This document shows, one piece after another, positions 52,728-62,714 of a DNA stretch of 64,000 bases. Source of the stretch: Marinicella algicola (GTDB lineage Bacteria > Pseudomonadota > Gammaproteobacteria > Xanthomonadales > Marinicellaceae). Both the position numbers and the translations under genes were made by a program. The notes below the pieces were generated by a model. That model had not been told where the DNA came from and did not search any database. It saw only the letters and a program-made list of their open reading frames with translations. The stretch covers positions 1,366,501-1,430,500 of the forward strand of contig NZ_JAQOMR010000001.1 of NCBI RefSeq assembly GCF_028401385.1. The letters run 5' to 3'. The stretch's first letter is position 1, and every line of letters starts with the position of its first letter.

Positions 52728-53003
52728 ATGAACAAGAGTGAACTCGTAGCCTCCGTTGCCGAAAAGGCCGGTCTGTCCAAAACCGATGCTGCTTCTGCTG
52801 TCGACGCCGTATTCGACGCCGTACAGGGCGAACTGAAGAACGGCGGCGAAGTGCGCCTTGCTGGCTTTGGTGCCTTCACCGTTTCGCACAGCGCGGCGCG
52901 CAAGGGCCGCAACCCGTCGACGGGTGCGGAAGTAGACATCCCGGCCCGCAATGTTCCGAAGTTCACGGCTGGCAAGGGTCTCAAGGAAGCTTGCAACTCC
53001 TGA
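52728..53003 (+). CDS. hup: HU-family DNA-binding protein
   Basis: A 91-residue histone-like protein that bends and wraps DNA. The DNA-contact arm GRNPSTGAEVDIPARNVPKFTAGK and the N-terminal NKSELVASVAEKAGLSK are canonical. The start at 52728 follows GAAAGGGTGG. It has its own 209-bp upstream region after lon and an intrinsic terminator after it. Intact. Confidence 0.97.
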   Translation: MNKSELVASVAEKAGLSKTDAASAVDAVFDAVQGELKNGGEVRLAGFGAFTVSHSAARKGRNPSTGAEVDIPARNVPKFTAGKGLKEACNS

Positions 53004-53027
53004 TCTGCCGTCTCATGAATGGCGCAC

Positions 53028-53057
53028 AAACCCGGGGCTTTTCGCTCCGGGTTTTTG
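53028..53057 (+). terminator. intrinsic terminator after hup
   Basis: AAACCCGG (53028-53035) and CCGGGTTT (53047-53054) form the stem, followed by five T in all. It ends the hup transcript 25 bp after the stop codon. Confidence 0.85.
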
Positions 53058-53176
53058 TTGTGTTTTGTTGACGCTCAGTTACCAAAGCCTGCGCATAATT
53101 TTGTTGCGACAGGCGAGCGGCTTCACTAAGTCTTGCTGCATGAACACAGCCGGGCGCACAGGTGTGCTGCCGGAAC

Positions 53177-53321
53177 ATTCTCGGGGCGGGGCGCAATTCC
53201 CCACCGGCGGTAAGCGTTGATGACGCAAGCCCGCGAGCGCCTTTCCGATGAAGATCGGAAAGGGTCAGCAGATCCGGTGAGATACCGGAGCCGACGGTTA
53301 CAGTCCGGATGAAAGAGAATG
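53177..53321 (+). ncRNA. FMN riboswitch (RFN element)
   Basis: The conserved RFN blocks are present in order: GGGGCGGGGCGCAATTCCCC, ACCGGCGGTA, the AGCCCGCGAGC stem, GGTCAGCAGATCCGGTGA, CCGGAGCCGACGGTTA and CAGTCCGGATGAAAGAGA. It lies about 90 bases before the ribN start. A GCGCC/GGCGC hairpin at about 53380-53395, close to the GAAGGA ribosome site, suggests that FMN blocks translation. No T tract supports control by termination. Confidence 0.95.
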
Positions 53322-53413
53322 CAAGCTGCCGGAGGGGTCGCCGATCGCCGCCGGTGACATGCGTCGTCCCGTATTGCGCGCGCCTTGAGGCGCAGTGAAG
53401 GATCGAGACAGGC

Positions 53414-54295
53414 ATGAGCAAGGCAATCTATCGTTCTCCCGCATTGACCGGCGCCTTCTGGATGGTGCTTGCCGGGGTGGTTTATGCCGCCGGCAATGTG
53501 CTGATCCAGCAATTGACGATGAAGATGGGTTTTGCCGCATCGTCGGTGGCCTTCTGGCAGTATGGCATCGCCTTTCTGTTTGCCATACCCTATCTCTGGC
53601 GCACCGGCCTTTCGGTGATGCGCAGCGCCTTTCCCGGTCAGCATATCGCTCGCGTGGCGCTTTCCGCTCTGGGTGTGCAGGCCTGGGCTATCGGCCTGGC
53701 ATCGGTTCCGATCAGCCAGGCGATCGCGCTGGTGATGACTTCACCGTTCTTCATCATCGTCGGCGCCAGGGTCTTTCTCGGCGAGCGCGTCGGTCCCTCG
53801 CGATGGATTGCGACTGCAACCGGCTTTTCCGGCGCGGTGCTGATCCTTCAGCCCTGGTCCGAGAGTTTCACTTGGGCGGCGCTCCTTCCGGTTCTGTCTG
53901 CGCTTCTGTGGGGTGGCACATCGCTGATCACCAAGAAGCTGACAGCCCATGAACGTCCGGAATCGATCACGGTCTGGCTGTTGATGCTGCTGACGCCGAT
54001 CAACGCCATCGTCGCAGTGGGCGGCGGCTTCGCCGTGCCCACAGGAGATGCTATCTGGATTATGCTGGCGCTCGGCTTGATGACTGTATTGGCGCAGTAT
54101 TTCCTGACACTCGCCTATTCCCGTGCCGATGCCGCCTATGTGCAGCCTTTCGACGATCTGAAGCTGCCATTGAATGTTCTCGGCGGCTGGCTGGTGTTCG
54201 GCTTCGCGCCCGACACGTTGTTCTGGATCGGCGGTGTAATGATCCTGGCGGCCTCTCTTTCGATTTTGCTGATTGAGCGGCAGAAGGAACGCTGA
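53414..54295 (+). CDS. ribN: DMT/EamA-family riboflavin transporter (RibN-like)
   Basis: A 293-residue inner-membrane protein with ten hydrophobic segments in two EamA repeats. It sits directly behind an FMN riboswitch, as do the characterised riboflavin importers RibN of Rhizobium leguminosarum and Ochrobactrum. Uptake of riboflavin when FMN is low is the likely role. GAAGGATCGAGACAGGC precedes the ATG. Intact. The family match comes from context plus the EamA pattern. Confidence 0.88.
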   Translation: MSKAIYRSPALTGAFWMVLAGVVYAAGNVLIQQLTMKMGFAASSVAFWQYGIAFLFAIPYLWRTGLSVMRSAFPGQHIARVALSALGVQAWAIGLASVPISQAIALVMTSPFFIIVGARVFLGERVGPSRWIATATGFSGAVLILQPWSESFTWAALLPVLSALLWGGTSLITKKLTAHERPESITVWLLMLLTPINAIVAVGGGFAVPTGDAIWIMLALGLMTVLAQYFLTLAYSRADAAYVQPFDDLKLPLNVLGGWLVFGFAPDTLFWIGGVMILAASLSILLIERQKER

Positions 54296-54381
54296 GTGTC
54301 ACCGTCGCGTCATTAAGTCGTAATCATCCTGTCACAGGCGTGACGCACAACCCTCCGGTATCTCATTCCTGGAGGAAAACC

Positions 54382-56577
54382 ATGAAACTCCGCCTTTCCG
54401 GCGCTGCGCTCTCAGCCGCGCTTTTGACGTCTGTTGCCATTCCGGCGTCCGCAGAACCTGTTTTCAACCGTATCGCCGTTTTCAGCGTTGCCGAGAACCT
54501 GCCTGCCGATGTGGATGCGATGAGTGAAACTTCGGCGGAGATCATCGCCGCGAGCGAAGACGGCACTATGCTTGTCTATTCCGACAGTCCTCTGGAAGCC
54601 GTCGGTCTGATCGACATCACCGATCCGCGTGCGCCCAAGCCCGCCGGCACCATCAAGCTGGACGGTGAGCCGACATCGGTCGCCGTTTCGGGTGCAAAGC
54701 CTTTGTCGGCGTTAACACCTCGGAAAGCTATACGGCGCCTTCAGGCTTCCTGGGGGTTATCGATATCGCATCCAAGACTCTTGAAGCCCAATGCGATCTC
54801 GGCGGCCAGCCCGATTCGGTTGCCGTGTCTCCCGATGGTTCGATCGTTGCCATCGCCATCGAGAATGAACGCGATGAAGACCTGAACGACGGCGTAATTC
54901 CGCAGATGCCGGCCGGCGATCTGGTCATTATCGCGTTGAAGGACGGTGCTGCTGATTGCGCGACCACGAAACACGTCGCCATGACCGGCTTTGCGGAAAT
55001 GACCGCCCCGAGCGATCCGGAGCCGGAATTTATCGACATCAATGACGACAATGAGATCGTCGTAACCCTGCAGGAAAACAATGGCCTTGTGATCGTCGAC
55101 GGCAATACGGGTGAGGTGAAGAACCATTTCTCCGCCGGTACGGTTGATCTGACCGGGATCGACACCGAAAAGGATGGCAAGCTCGACTTTACCGGGTCGC
55201 TGACCGGCATTCCGCGCGAGCCCGACACTGTCAAGTGGCTCGACAATGACCGTTTCGTCATCGCCAATGAAGGCGACTACAAGGGTGGTTCTCGCGGCTT
55301 CTCGATCTTCTCCGACGCCGGTGAGCTGCTGTATGAAGCTGGTGCCTCATTCGAACGCGCCGTTGCCGCTATTGGTCATTTCCTGACAAGCGTGCGGGCA
55401 AGAAGGGTGTCGAGCCGGAAGGCCTCATCACCGGCACGTTTGGCGACAAAAACTACCTTTTCGTCATGTCCGAGCGTGGTTCTGTCGTGGGCGTCTACGA
55501 CGATAACGTCCAGGAGGCTCCCGAACTGGTTCAGCTTCTGCCGTCCGGGCTCGCTCCGGAAAGCGGTGTTGCGATCCCGGCTCGCAATCTGCTGGTCACA
55601 GCCAATGAGAATGACCTCGGACCTGACGGCGGCGTACGCGCCCATGTCATGCTCTATGCCTATGAAGAGGGCGAGGCTGCCTATCCGCAGATCGCCTCGG
55701 ACGCTTCCCGCGATCCGCTGATCGGTTTCGGCGCGCTTTCCGGCCTTGCGGCAGACCCCGAGGACGCCTCGAAACTCTACGCTGTCAATGACAGCTTCTA
55801 TTCGGGCCAGCCCTCGGTGTTTATCATCGACGCTTCAAAAAGCCGGCGATGATTACCGATGCTATCCGCGTGACGCGTGACGGCAAGCCTGCCGAAAAGC
55901 TCGACCTTGAAGGTGTTGCCGTGGACGGTAATGGCGGCTTCTGGCTTGCTTCGGAAGGGAACCCGGACAAGGAGGTGCCGCATGCGGTGCTTCATATCGA
56001 CGGCTCCGGTGCGATCACCGAAACGATCAATCTGCCGGAAGCGCTCCTTGCCCACCAGACGCGATTCGGTATGGAAGGCATCACAAAGGTCGGCGAGGGC
56101 GATGCCCTGACGCTGTGGATGGCCGTTCAGCGCGAATGGGGCGATGACACCAAGGGGCTTGTAAAGCTCCTGGCCTACACCCCGACAACAGGTAAATGGG
56201 GCGCCGTGTCCTATGCGCTGGAAACGCCTGAAAAAGGCTGGATCGGTCTTTCGGAAATCACGGCCAGTGGCGAGACTGTTTACATTGTCGAGCGCGACAA
56301 CCAGATCGGCGACGCCGCCAAGGTCAAGAAGCTCTTCAAGGTGGCACTCTCCGACCTGAAACCGGCGCCAATCGGTTCAAAGCTTCCGGTGGTTGAAAAG
56401 CAGGAAGTCACCGATTTGCTGCCGCTGATGAAGTCGGCCACCAACGGCTTCGTTGTAGACAAGATCGAAGGTTTCACGATTGCTGCCGATGGCACGGCCT
56501 ATGCTGTGACCGACAATGATGGCGTTGATGACAGCTCCGGCGAAACTCTGTTCTTCAAGGTCCCGATGGGTATGTAA
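54382..56577 (+). CDS. secreted esterase-like phytase-family protein (frame broken, three sites)
   Basis: About 732 residues with a signal peptide (1-25, ending PASA). The first half has beta-propeller-type repeats (DPRAPKPAGTIKLDGEPTS, VAVSPDGSIVAIAIENERD); the second half has the phytase-like pattern (KLDLEGVAVDGNGGFWLASEGNPD, RFGMEGITKVGEGD, KIEGFTIAADGTAYAVTDND). Single-base losses at 54696-54698, 55379-55383 and 55837-55841 split it; repairs give SGAKAFVGVNTSESY, IGHFPDKRAGKKGVEPEG and DASKKPAMITD. GGAGG precedes the start. Periplasmic or secreted; substrate unknown, and phosphate release is only suggested by family name. Confidence 0.82.
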
Positions 56578-56628
56578 CGCCCAGCACAGATCCGCTCGGG
56601 TGGCGGCGATGCCGCCCGATCTTCAGTA

Positions 56629-56662
56629 TGGCCGCGGCGCAAGATGCGTCGCGGTCTTTTTG
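56629..56662 (+). terminator. possible terminator after the phytase-like gene
   Basis: GCCGCG and CGCGGT flank a mostly unpaired loop at 56630-56655 and are followed by five T. It lies about 50 bp after the stop. Confidence 0.5.
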
Positions 56663-56683
56663 TCTTTGCCACGATACGCAAAA

Positions 56684-56708
56684 GGGCCGGTCGTCGGACC
56701 GGCCCGTT
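56684..56708 (-). terminator. intrinsic terminator after gltA
   Basis: GGGCCGGTC (56684-56692) and GACCGGCCC (56697-56705) form a perfect 9-bp stem with a 4-nt loop. On the minus strand TTTT follows, 28 bp after the gltA stop. Confidence 0.82.
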
Positions 56709-56735
56709 CTGAAATCGGTGTGGCTGTGCGTTCGA

Positions 56736-58022
56736 TCAGCGATCGGCTACGGCGACAAAGTCGCGTTCGGCTGCACCCGTGTAAAGCTGGCGCGGGCGGC
56801 CGATGCGCTGTTCCGGATCCTCGATCATCTCGTTCCACTGGGCAATCCAGCCGACGGTACGGGCGAGTGCGAACAGCACTGTGAACATGGAGGTGGGGAA
56901 ACCCAGCGCCTTCAGGGTGATGCCGGAATAAAAGTCGATGTTCGGATAGAGTTTCTTCTCGATGAAGTACTCGTCCGTCAGCGCAATCCTTTCCAGCTCC
57001 ATGGCGACGTCGAGAAGCGGGTCATCCTTGATGCCGAGTTCGCCGAGAACCTCATGGCAGGTCTTCTGCATGATCTTGGCGCGTGGGTCATAGTTCTTGT
57101 AGACGCGGTGACCGAAGCCCATCAGGCGGAAGGGGTCGTCGCGGTCCTTTGCCCGGTCGATATATTCAGGAATACGGTCGACGGAACCGATTTCCTCAAG
57201 CATGTTGAGGGCGGCTTCGTTTGCGCCGCCATGGGCCGGGCCCCACAGGCAGGCAATACCGGCGGCGATGCAAGCGAACGGGTTCGCGCCCGAAGAGCCG
57301 GCAAGACGCACGGTCGAGGTCGAGGCGTTCTGCTCGTGATCTGCATGCAGAATGAAGATCCGGTCAAGCGCGCGCGACAGGATCGGGTTGACCTTGTATT
57401 CCTCGCACGGCGTGGCGAAGCACATGTGCAGGAAGTTTGCCGCGTAATCGAGATCGTTGCGCGGATAAACGAAGGGCTCGCCGACGTGATATTTATAGGC
57501 CATCGCCGCAATCGTCGGGATCTTTGCGATCATGCGGACGCTGGCGATCTCACGCTTGTAGGGATCGGTAATATCGATCGAGTCGTGATAGAAAGCCGAC
57601 ATGGCGCCAACAGCGCCACAGATGATTGCCATCGGGTGGGCATCGCGGCGGAAACCGGTGAACAGCCGCGTCAGCTGTTCGTGGATCATGGTGTGATGGG
57701 TGACGCGGAAATCGAAATCCTTCTTCTGCGTTGCCGTCGGCAGTTCGCCGAACAGCAGCAGGTAGCACACTTCCAGGAAGTCGGCGTTTTCGGCCAGCTG
57801 ATCGATCGGATAGCCGCGGTGCAAAAGAATACCGTTGTCGCCATCGATATATGTGATCGTGGATTTGCACGATGCTGTCGAGGTGAAACCGGGGTCGTAG
57901 GTGAACATGCCCGACTGCTTGTACAGGCTGTTAATGTCGAGCACTTTTGGACCGAAGGTGCCTGCTTCGACGTTCAGATCGAATTCCTGTCCGTCAAAGG
58001 TGAGTTTGCCAGTTTCCGTCAT
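56736..58022 (-). CDS. gltA: citrate synthase (type II)
   Basis: Condenses oxaloacetate with acetyl-CoA at entry to the TCA cycle. The 428-residue hexameric form has the catalytic His in [11 protein letters not shown] and [14 protein letters not shown] and the substrate Arg region [14 protein letters not shown]. The start at 58022 follows GGAGGATAGC; the longer frame from 58079 adds unrelated residues. Intact. In many rhizobia gltX lies between gltA and comEC; here it does not. Confidence 0.96.
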   Translation of the reverse strand: MTETGKLTFDGQEFDLNVEAGTFGPKVLDINSLYKQSGMFTYDPGFTSTASCKSTITYIDGDNGILLHRGYPIDQLAENADFLEVCYLLLFGELPTATQKKDFDFRVTHHTMIHEQLTRLFTGFRRDAHPMAIICGAVGAMSAFYHDSIDITDPYKREIASVRMIAKIPTIAAMAYKYHVGEPFVYPRNDLDYAANFLHMCFATPCEEYKVNPILSRALDRIFILHADHEQNASTSTVRLAGSSGANPFACIAAGIACLWGPAHGGANEAALNMLEEIGSVDRIPEYIDRAKDRDDPFRLMGFGHRVYKNYDPRAKIMQKTCHEVLGELGIKDDPLLDVAMELERIALTDEYFIEKKLYPNIDFYSGITLKALGFPTSMFTVLFALARTVGWIAQWNEMIEDPEQRIGRPRQLYTGAAERDFVAVADR

Positions 58023-58258
58023 GCTATCCTCCAAATCTTCCAGCGCGGGACGCGTGATAAACACGATCAAACGTACCAACTAGGTATAGGATCGATGCGC
58101 CGCTGCCAAGCCGCTGAATGGTTCATGTTGCGGTGCGATTGATGATTTATAATTGCGTTTAGCAAGTTTTTTGATGTTCTGAAAAGGAAAATCTTCTGCT
58201 CACTCTGTTCTGCAATGTTGCATTTCAACCTCTGCGGTCACACCATACTTTCGGTTGA

Positions 58259-60805
58259 GTGTGGGCGGGCGCGATGGGAGAGGGTGAGATACAGTCTGCG
58301 GGAGTTGAAGCGCGCACCGGATCGGGGGCCGCTCGTGGGACCTCACGTGCTGTAACAACGAAATTTGGGCCTTTCCGCAATCCTGCCTCAGATGTTTCCG
58401 GACTTCACCAACAGGCAAGACCCGCGCGTCTTGCCTCCGTAGTTTCGGAGGAACTGTCGTTCGGACGCGCCTTTCTGTTCGCGCCGCTATTCTTGGCTTT
58501 TGGAGCCACATGGTGGTTTTCAAGGCCGGTATCGCCGTTGTCATGGGGGCTTTGGCTCTACTGGTCGGTTGCTGTGCTCACTGCTTTTGCGTTGCGCCAT
58601 GGTGGAGCAGGCAAACGTCTTGTCGCGGGATTGATCGCGCTTTTTCTCACTGGTGCCATATTCGCGCAGTCTGAGACCGTCAGACGCGCCACGGTGATGC
58701 TCGATTCGCCGGTGACGACCCATGTAACGGGTGTAGTTGATGCGCGTGAGCCGACCGAAAACGGATGGCGCTATGTGGTGCATGTTGTCGCCACGGATGA
58801 TCCGGTCATTCATCGTCCGCCGCAGCGTGTAACCCTGGTTGCCCGCGGCAATTTGCCGCCGGTGGACATCGGCGGCGCATTGACCGGGCTCGCGCGTCTT
58901 TCGCCGCCATCCGGGCCAGCCTTGCCCGGGTTGGTCGATTTCGGTTTCCTGTCCTATTTCGACGGTATCGGGGCCGTCGGGTTCTTCTACGGCGCTCCGG
59001 ACGCGGTTCCGGGAGGTGCTGTCGAAGCGAAGCAGGGCGCATTGCAATCCACCGGTCTGTTCATGCGTCACGGTGTTGAAAAGCTGCGCGGTACAATTGC
59101 CGGACGGATCCGTGCTGTTCTGCCTGGAGAATCGGGCGCCTTCGCCAATGCGATTATCACCGGACAACGCCGCGCGATGAGCAGCGACACGCTGGAAGCG
59201 CTGCGGAATGCCGGTCTCGCACATGTCATTGCCATTTCCGGGCTCCACATGGCACTGGCTGCAGGCATCTTTTTCCACTCTGCGGCTGCTGTTATCGCTC
59301 TCGCCGAAGGCGAGCGCAGCTATCGCAACCAAGAAACTTGCGGCGGTGGCCGCCATTGCTGCTGCCGGTTTCTATCTGCTGATTTCAGGCATGCAGGTTT
59401 CGGCCCAGCGCGCCTTTATCATGCTTGCCATCATGCTGGCGGCGACAGTCGCGGACCGTCCGGCGATCAGCATGCGCAATGTCGCGCTAGCGGGCTTTGC
59501 GATACTCGCGGTCTCGCCGTCGGAAGCGGTTGGCCCGGGCATGCAGATGTCGTTTGCGGCAACACTGGCGCTGATTGCGGGCTACAGCGCGTGGCAGAGG
59601 CGCGCCTTCGCGCGTCCGGACAAGATGCCGAAGCACAATCTGTTCCGTCTCGTCGCGTTGGGCATTTTCGGTATCCTGATGACTGCGTTGATTGGTGGGC
59701 TTTCGACCGCGCCGATCGCGATGGCTCATTTTCAGCGCATTGCCAGCTATGGTTTGCTTGGCAACCTGCTGGCCATGCCGATCGTGACCTTTCTGGTCAT
59801 GCCAGCCGGCCTGTTGGCGATGTTGGCCATGCCGCTCAATCTTCACGCGCCCTTTCTTCTGGTCATGGGCTGGGGGCTCGATCGGGTGATGTCTATCGCA
59901 GCGTGGGTCGATCATCTCGACGGCGCGCTCGACAGTGGGGCCATGCCACCGGGATTTCTTTGCTGTTCTTCATCGGCTTCATGCCGTTGGTTCTGTTGCG
60001 CACGCGACTGAGGCTTGCCGGGCTGGTGCCGATCGCATTCGCATTTGCGTTGCCGGCATTTTCTGATGGCAACAAACCGCAACTTTTGTTGATCTCGGAA
60101 GACGGTTCGCTGGTCTCGATCATTCGAGGGGATAAGGCCGCGCTCAGTAAACGCCGGCCCCCGGCCTTTGTTTTCGATCAGTGGCAGCGCGCCCTTTCCA
60201 TCAAAGTCAAGCTTCCGCCCGTCGAAACAGAAAACATCACGGCCCAGTTCAATGGCGCGGACCGGTTCGACCATCTGGGCGAAACCCGAACAGCAACAGC
60301 AAGAGCAGCGCTAGCCGAAAATCTGAAGGCGGCGCGCGACAGCCCCGGTCTGTTCATCTGCGAGAGAGGCGAATGGTGTGTGGCGTCATTAACCGGTACT
60401 GGTCCGACGGTTGCGCAGATCTTCCGGCCTGCTCTGACAGGCCCCGCATGCGACCTGGCCGACATCATCGTCAGCGTCTATCGTCCCGGATTTCAGACAT
60501 GCTATTCCGGGAGCTTCCTTATAACGCCGTCATTAAGGCGCCAGACCGGCACGTTGCAACTTGCCGTCATCACGGACACGGACGATCCTGACCCGGCAGC
60601 CCTGAGTGCCAGTCCAGTCAGTCTATGCGAAAAGAAACAGGTCTCCGTCACGCCCGCAGTCACCACGACAGGCCGACAATGGAACATGCATCGCCTCTAC
60701 AATTGGCGCCGCGATGAATATGCCGAGCCGGTGATTCTACCGCACCGGCTCAATTTTGTCAGTGATAGCGGCGGATCAGACCAACGAGCTTGCCCTGAAC
60801 CTTGA
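58259..60805 (+). CDS. comEC: ComEC/Rec2-family membrane protein (frame broken, two sites)
   Basis: A large membrane protein with the N-terminal DUF4131 region and the Competence domain ([64 protein letters not shown]). TCTC at 59299-59302 should read TTC, giving [22 protein letters not shown], and GGGG at 59937-59940 needs one more G, giving [20 protein letters not shown]. The C-terminal third lacks the HxHxDH metal site of a full ComEC. Start (GTG 58259 or ATG 58274) and stop (somewhere in 60715-60805) are uncertain. DNA uptake is the family role, not shown here. Confidence 0.83.
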   Translation: MWAGAMGEGEIQSAGVEARTGSGAARGTSRAVTTKFGPFRNPASDVSGLHQQARPARLASVVSEELSFGRAFLFAPLFLAFGATWWFSRPVSPLSWGLWLYWSVAVLTAFALRHGGAGKRLVAGLIALFLTGAIFAQSETVRRATVMLDSPVTTHVTGVVDAREPTENGWRYVVHVVATDDPVIHRPPQRVTLVARGNLPPVDIGGALTGLARLSPPSGPALPGLVDFGFLSYFDGIGAVGFFYGAPDAVPGGAVEAKQGALQSTGLFMRHGVEKLRGTIAGRIRAVLPGESGAFANAIITGQRRAMSSDTLEALRNAGLAHVIAISGLHMALAAGIFFHSAAAVIALAEGERSYRNQETCGGGRHCCCRFLSADFRHAGFGPARLYHACHHAGGDSRGPSGDQHAQCRASGLCDTRGLAVGSGWPGHADVVCGNTGADCGLQRVAEARLRASGQDAEAQSVPSRRVGHFRYPDDCVDWWAFDRADRDGSFSAHCQLWFAWQPAGHADRDLSGHASRPVGDVGHAAQSSRALSSGHGLGARSGDVYRSVGRSSRRRARQWGHATGISLLFFIGFMPLVLLRTRLRLAGLVPIAFAFALPAFSDGNKPQLLLISEDGSLVSIIRGDKAALSKRRPPAFVFDQWQRALSIKVKLPPVETENITAQFNGADRFDHLGETRTATARAALAENLKAARDSPGLFICERGEWCVASLTGTGPTVAQIFRPALTGPACDLADIIVSVYRPGFQTCYSGSFLITPSLRRQTGTLQLAVITDTDDPDPAALSASPVSLCEKKQVSVTPAVTTTGRQWNMHRLYNWRRDEYAEPVILPHRLNFVSDSGGSDQRACPEP
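60725..60757. terminator. terminator between comEC and lexA
   Basis: GAGCCGGTG (60725-60733) and CACCGGCTC (60743-60751) form a 9-bp stem; AATTTT follows on the plus strand. The uncorrected comEC frame reads through it, so that frame may carry one more error near its end. Confidence 0.65.
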
Positions 60806-61464
60806 CCTTGTCGGCCGAAAATATCCGGGTTTCGTACGCCGGGTTGGCAGCCTCCAGCGCAATCGACGCCCCCTTGCGGCGGAAGCGTTTCAGCGTGGCT
60901 TCTTCATCATTCACCAGCGCAACGACAATATCGCCGGGGAGGCGGTGTTAATGTTGCGGATAATCACGGTGTCACCGTCGAAAATACCGGCCTCGATCAT
61001 CGAATCACCCTGAACTTCCAGAGCGTAGTGCTCTCCGCCTCCCAGCATCTCTGCCGGGACGGCAATTGCATGAGTATTGTCCTGAATAGCTGAAATCGGA
61101 ACGCCGGCTGCGATTCGTCCCATGACGGGAATGTCGGCAGAGCCGCTGTCATTCCCCGCGACGAGCGGCTTGCTTTCGGCCTGCGTCTTGCCGAGGCTGC
61201 CTTCGATCACGCTCGGCGAGAAGCCCCGGCGTGGCGGCTGTGCAACCATGTTTTCGGGCATGCGGAGGATTTCCAAAGCCCGCGCGCGGTTTGGAAGTCT
61301 GCGGATGAAACCGCGCTCCTCAAGCGCTGTGATTAGACGGTGGATGCCGGACTTGGAAGCTAGGTCGAGTGCTTCCTTCATTTCATCGAAAGATGGGGAA
61401 TGCCTGTTTCCTTCATCCGTTCGTGGATGAAATAGAGCAGTTCCTGTTGTTTGCGCGTCAGCAT
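60759..61464 (-). CDS. lexA: LexA SOS repressor (frame broken, two sites)
   Basis: Represses SOS genes and cuts itself when RecA is activated. The start at 61464 gives [17 protein letters not shown], then the winged helix. The cleavage site is the AG pair in RIAAGVP, and the Ser-Lys dyad is in [15 protein letters not shown] and LKRFRRKG. Two losses break it: GGGG 61395-61398 (repair: [21 protein letters not shown]) and GGGG 60936-60939 (repair: [17 protein letters not shown]). Restored length is about 235 residues. Convergent with comEC and preceded by an SOS box. Confidence 0.94.
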
Positions 61465-61509
61465 CTGCAGCCCCTTGCTTTCGAAACAAATACAGAACGT
61501 TTATATCTG

Positions 61510-61524
61510 TTCTCACTGTGTTCC
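61510..61524 (-). promoter_or_regulatory. alphaproteobacterial SOS box (LexA site) upstream of lexA
   Basis: GTTC-TCACTGT-GTTC matches the GTTC-N7-GTTC operator of alphaproteobacterial LexA exactly. It is 46 bp before the lexA ATG, so lexA is autoregulated. A GAAC at 61493-61496 adds a palindromic arm. Confidence 0.88.
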
Positions 61525-61643
61525 GCAAGCTGCAAATGCCGCCAGCACCGGAAGCAGCACCCGGTGATGCAGATTCGGTCTCGGATCACAGCTGTAGATG
61601 AACAATTGCTGAAAGTCTGAAGGAGGGGATCTGTGTTGCAAAG

Positions 61644-61719
61644 TGGTGAGAGCGCAGGGGTTCGAACCCTGGACCTACTGATTAAAAGTCAGTTGCTCTA
61701 CCGGCTGAGCTACGCTCTC
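61644..61719 (-). tRNA. tRNA-Lys (anticodon UUU)
   Basis: The minus strand reads as a full cloverleaf: acceptor GAGAGCG with CGCTCTC, D arm GCTC-AGCCGGTA-GAGC, anticodon arm ACTGACTTTTAATCAGT with anticodon TTT, and T arm CAGGGTTCGAACCCTG. The 3' CCA is encoded at 61644-61646. Length 76 nt. Confidence 0.97.
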
Positions 61720-61938
61720 CCGAGCCGGGTGACCGGCTGAAAGTGGGCGGAACATAGAAAGGGTCTTGCAGAAGGTCAACCGGAAATTCAGCCTTGAGGC
61801 GACAATTTGCCCTCAAGCCTCGCGCGCAGAAAGGTGATTGGAATTGATGGCAGGCCTGGTTTAAGGAACCGGTTGTTCACGCGCCGCTTTTCCGGCGGTT
61901 TTGCTGTTGCCGGGCGCCTTTGCGCCTCGGCCGATGGG

Positions 61939-62688
61939 ATGGGAGACATTCTGGTGTCGATTGGCGATATTTCCCTTTGGACCGCGCTTCTCGCCGGCGC
62001 GTTGTCGTTTCTCTCACCTTGCGTTCTGCCGCTGGTGCCGCCCTATCTCTGTTACATGGCCGGGATTTCGGTCGACCAGTTCAGGGGCGATACCAAAGTC
62101 AGGACGGCAAGCGTTCTTCTGCCGGCACTGTTCTTCACGCTTGGCTTTGCAACGATCTTCGTGGCGCTCGGGGCAGGGGCATCCTCTATCGGTCAGCTCT
62201 TGCGGCAATACATGGACCTTCTCTCAAAGGTCGGCGGCGTCATCATCATCATCATGGGGCTGAATTTTCTCGGCGTGCTTCGTATTCCGTTTCTGTCGCG
62301 CGAGGCGCGGTTTCATGGCGGCGGCAAGCCGGCCAGCATCTCCGGCGCCTACGTGATGGGTCTCGCCTTCGCCTTTGGCTGGACGCCCTGCATCGGGCCT
62401 GTTCTGGGCGCGATACTCGCGGTTGCCGCGACAAAGGCAACGGTTTCAAACGGTGCGGTTCTGCTGGCGATTTATTCGCTCGGCCTGGCTGTGCCTTTCT
62501 GGATCGCCGCTCTTTTCTCGGGGGCATTCATGCGGTTCCTGTCGCGTTTCCGTAAGCATCTGGGCGCGGTCGAAAAAACCATGGGTGCACTGCTGATTCT
62601 GACCGGTCTTGCCTTTCTTTTCGGCTTCATTGCCGATATGGCGATCTGGTTCCAGCAGACCTTCCCCGTTCTGTCGCAAATCGGCTAG
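61939..62688 (+). CDS. ccdA: cytochrome c biogenesis / thiol-disulfide membrane protein CcdA
   Basis: A 249-residue, six-helix protein of the CcdA/DsbD-transmembrane family that moves electrons from cytoplasmic thioredoxin to periplasmic thiols. The paired redox cysteines are in LSPCVLPLVPPY and GWTPCIGPVLGA. I choose the ATG at 61939 (MGDILVSIGDISL); the frame extends to 61807 but that part is not family-like. Intact. 26 bp before the AEC transporter. Confidence 0.9.
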   Translation: MGDILVSIGDISLWTALLAGALSFLSPCVLPLVPPYLCYMAGISVDQFRGDTKVRTASVLLPALFFTLGFATIFVALGAGASSIGQLLRQYMDLLSKVGGVIIIIMGLNFLGVLRIPFLSREARFHGGGKPASISGAYVMGLAFAFGWTPCIGPVLGAILAVAATKATVSNGAVLLAIYSLGLAVPFWIAALFSGAFMRFLSRFRKHLGAVEKTMGALLILTGLAFLFGFIADMAIWFQQTFPVLSQIG

Positions 62689-62714
62689 GGCCTGCGAAAC
62701 CCGGGTTTCGCGCA

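Noticed and set aside
2937..61398. Programmed ribosomal frameshifting as the explanation for the broken genes
   Set aside because: The sites lack a shared slippery heptamer or downstream structure, occur in both shift directions, and affect genes not known to use recoding.
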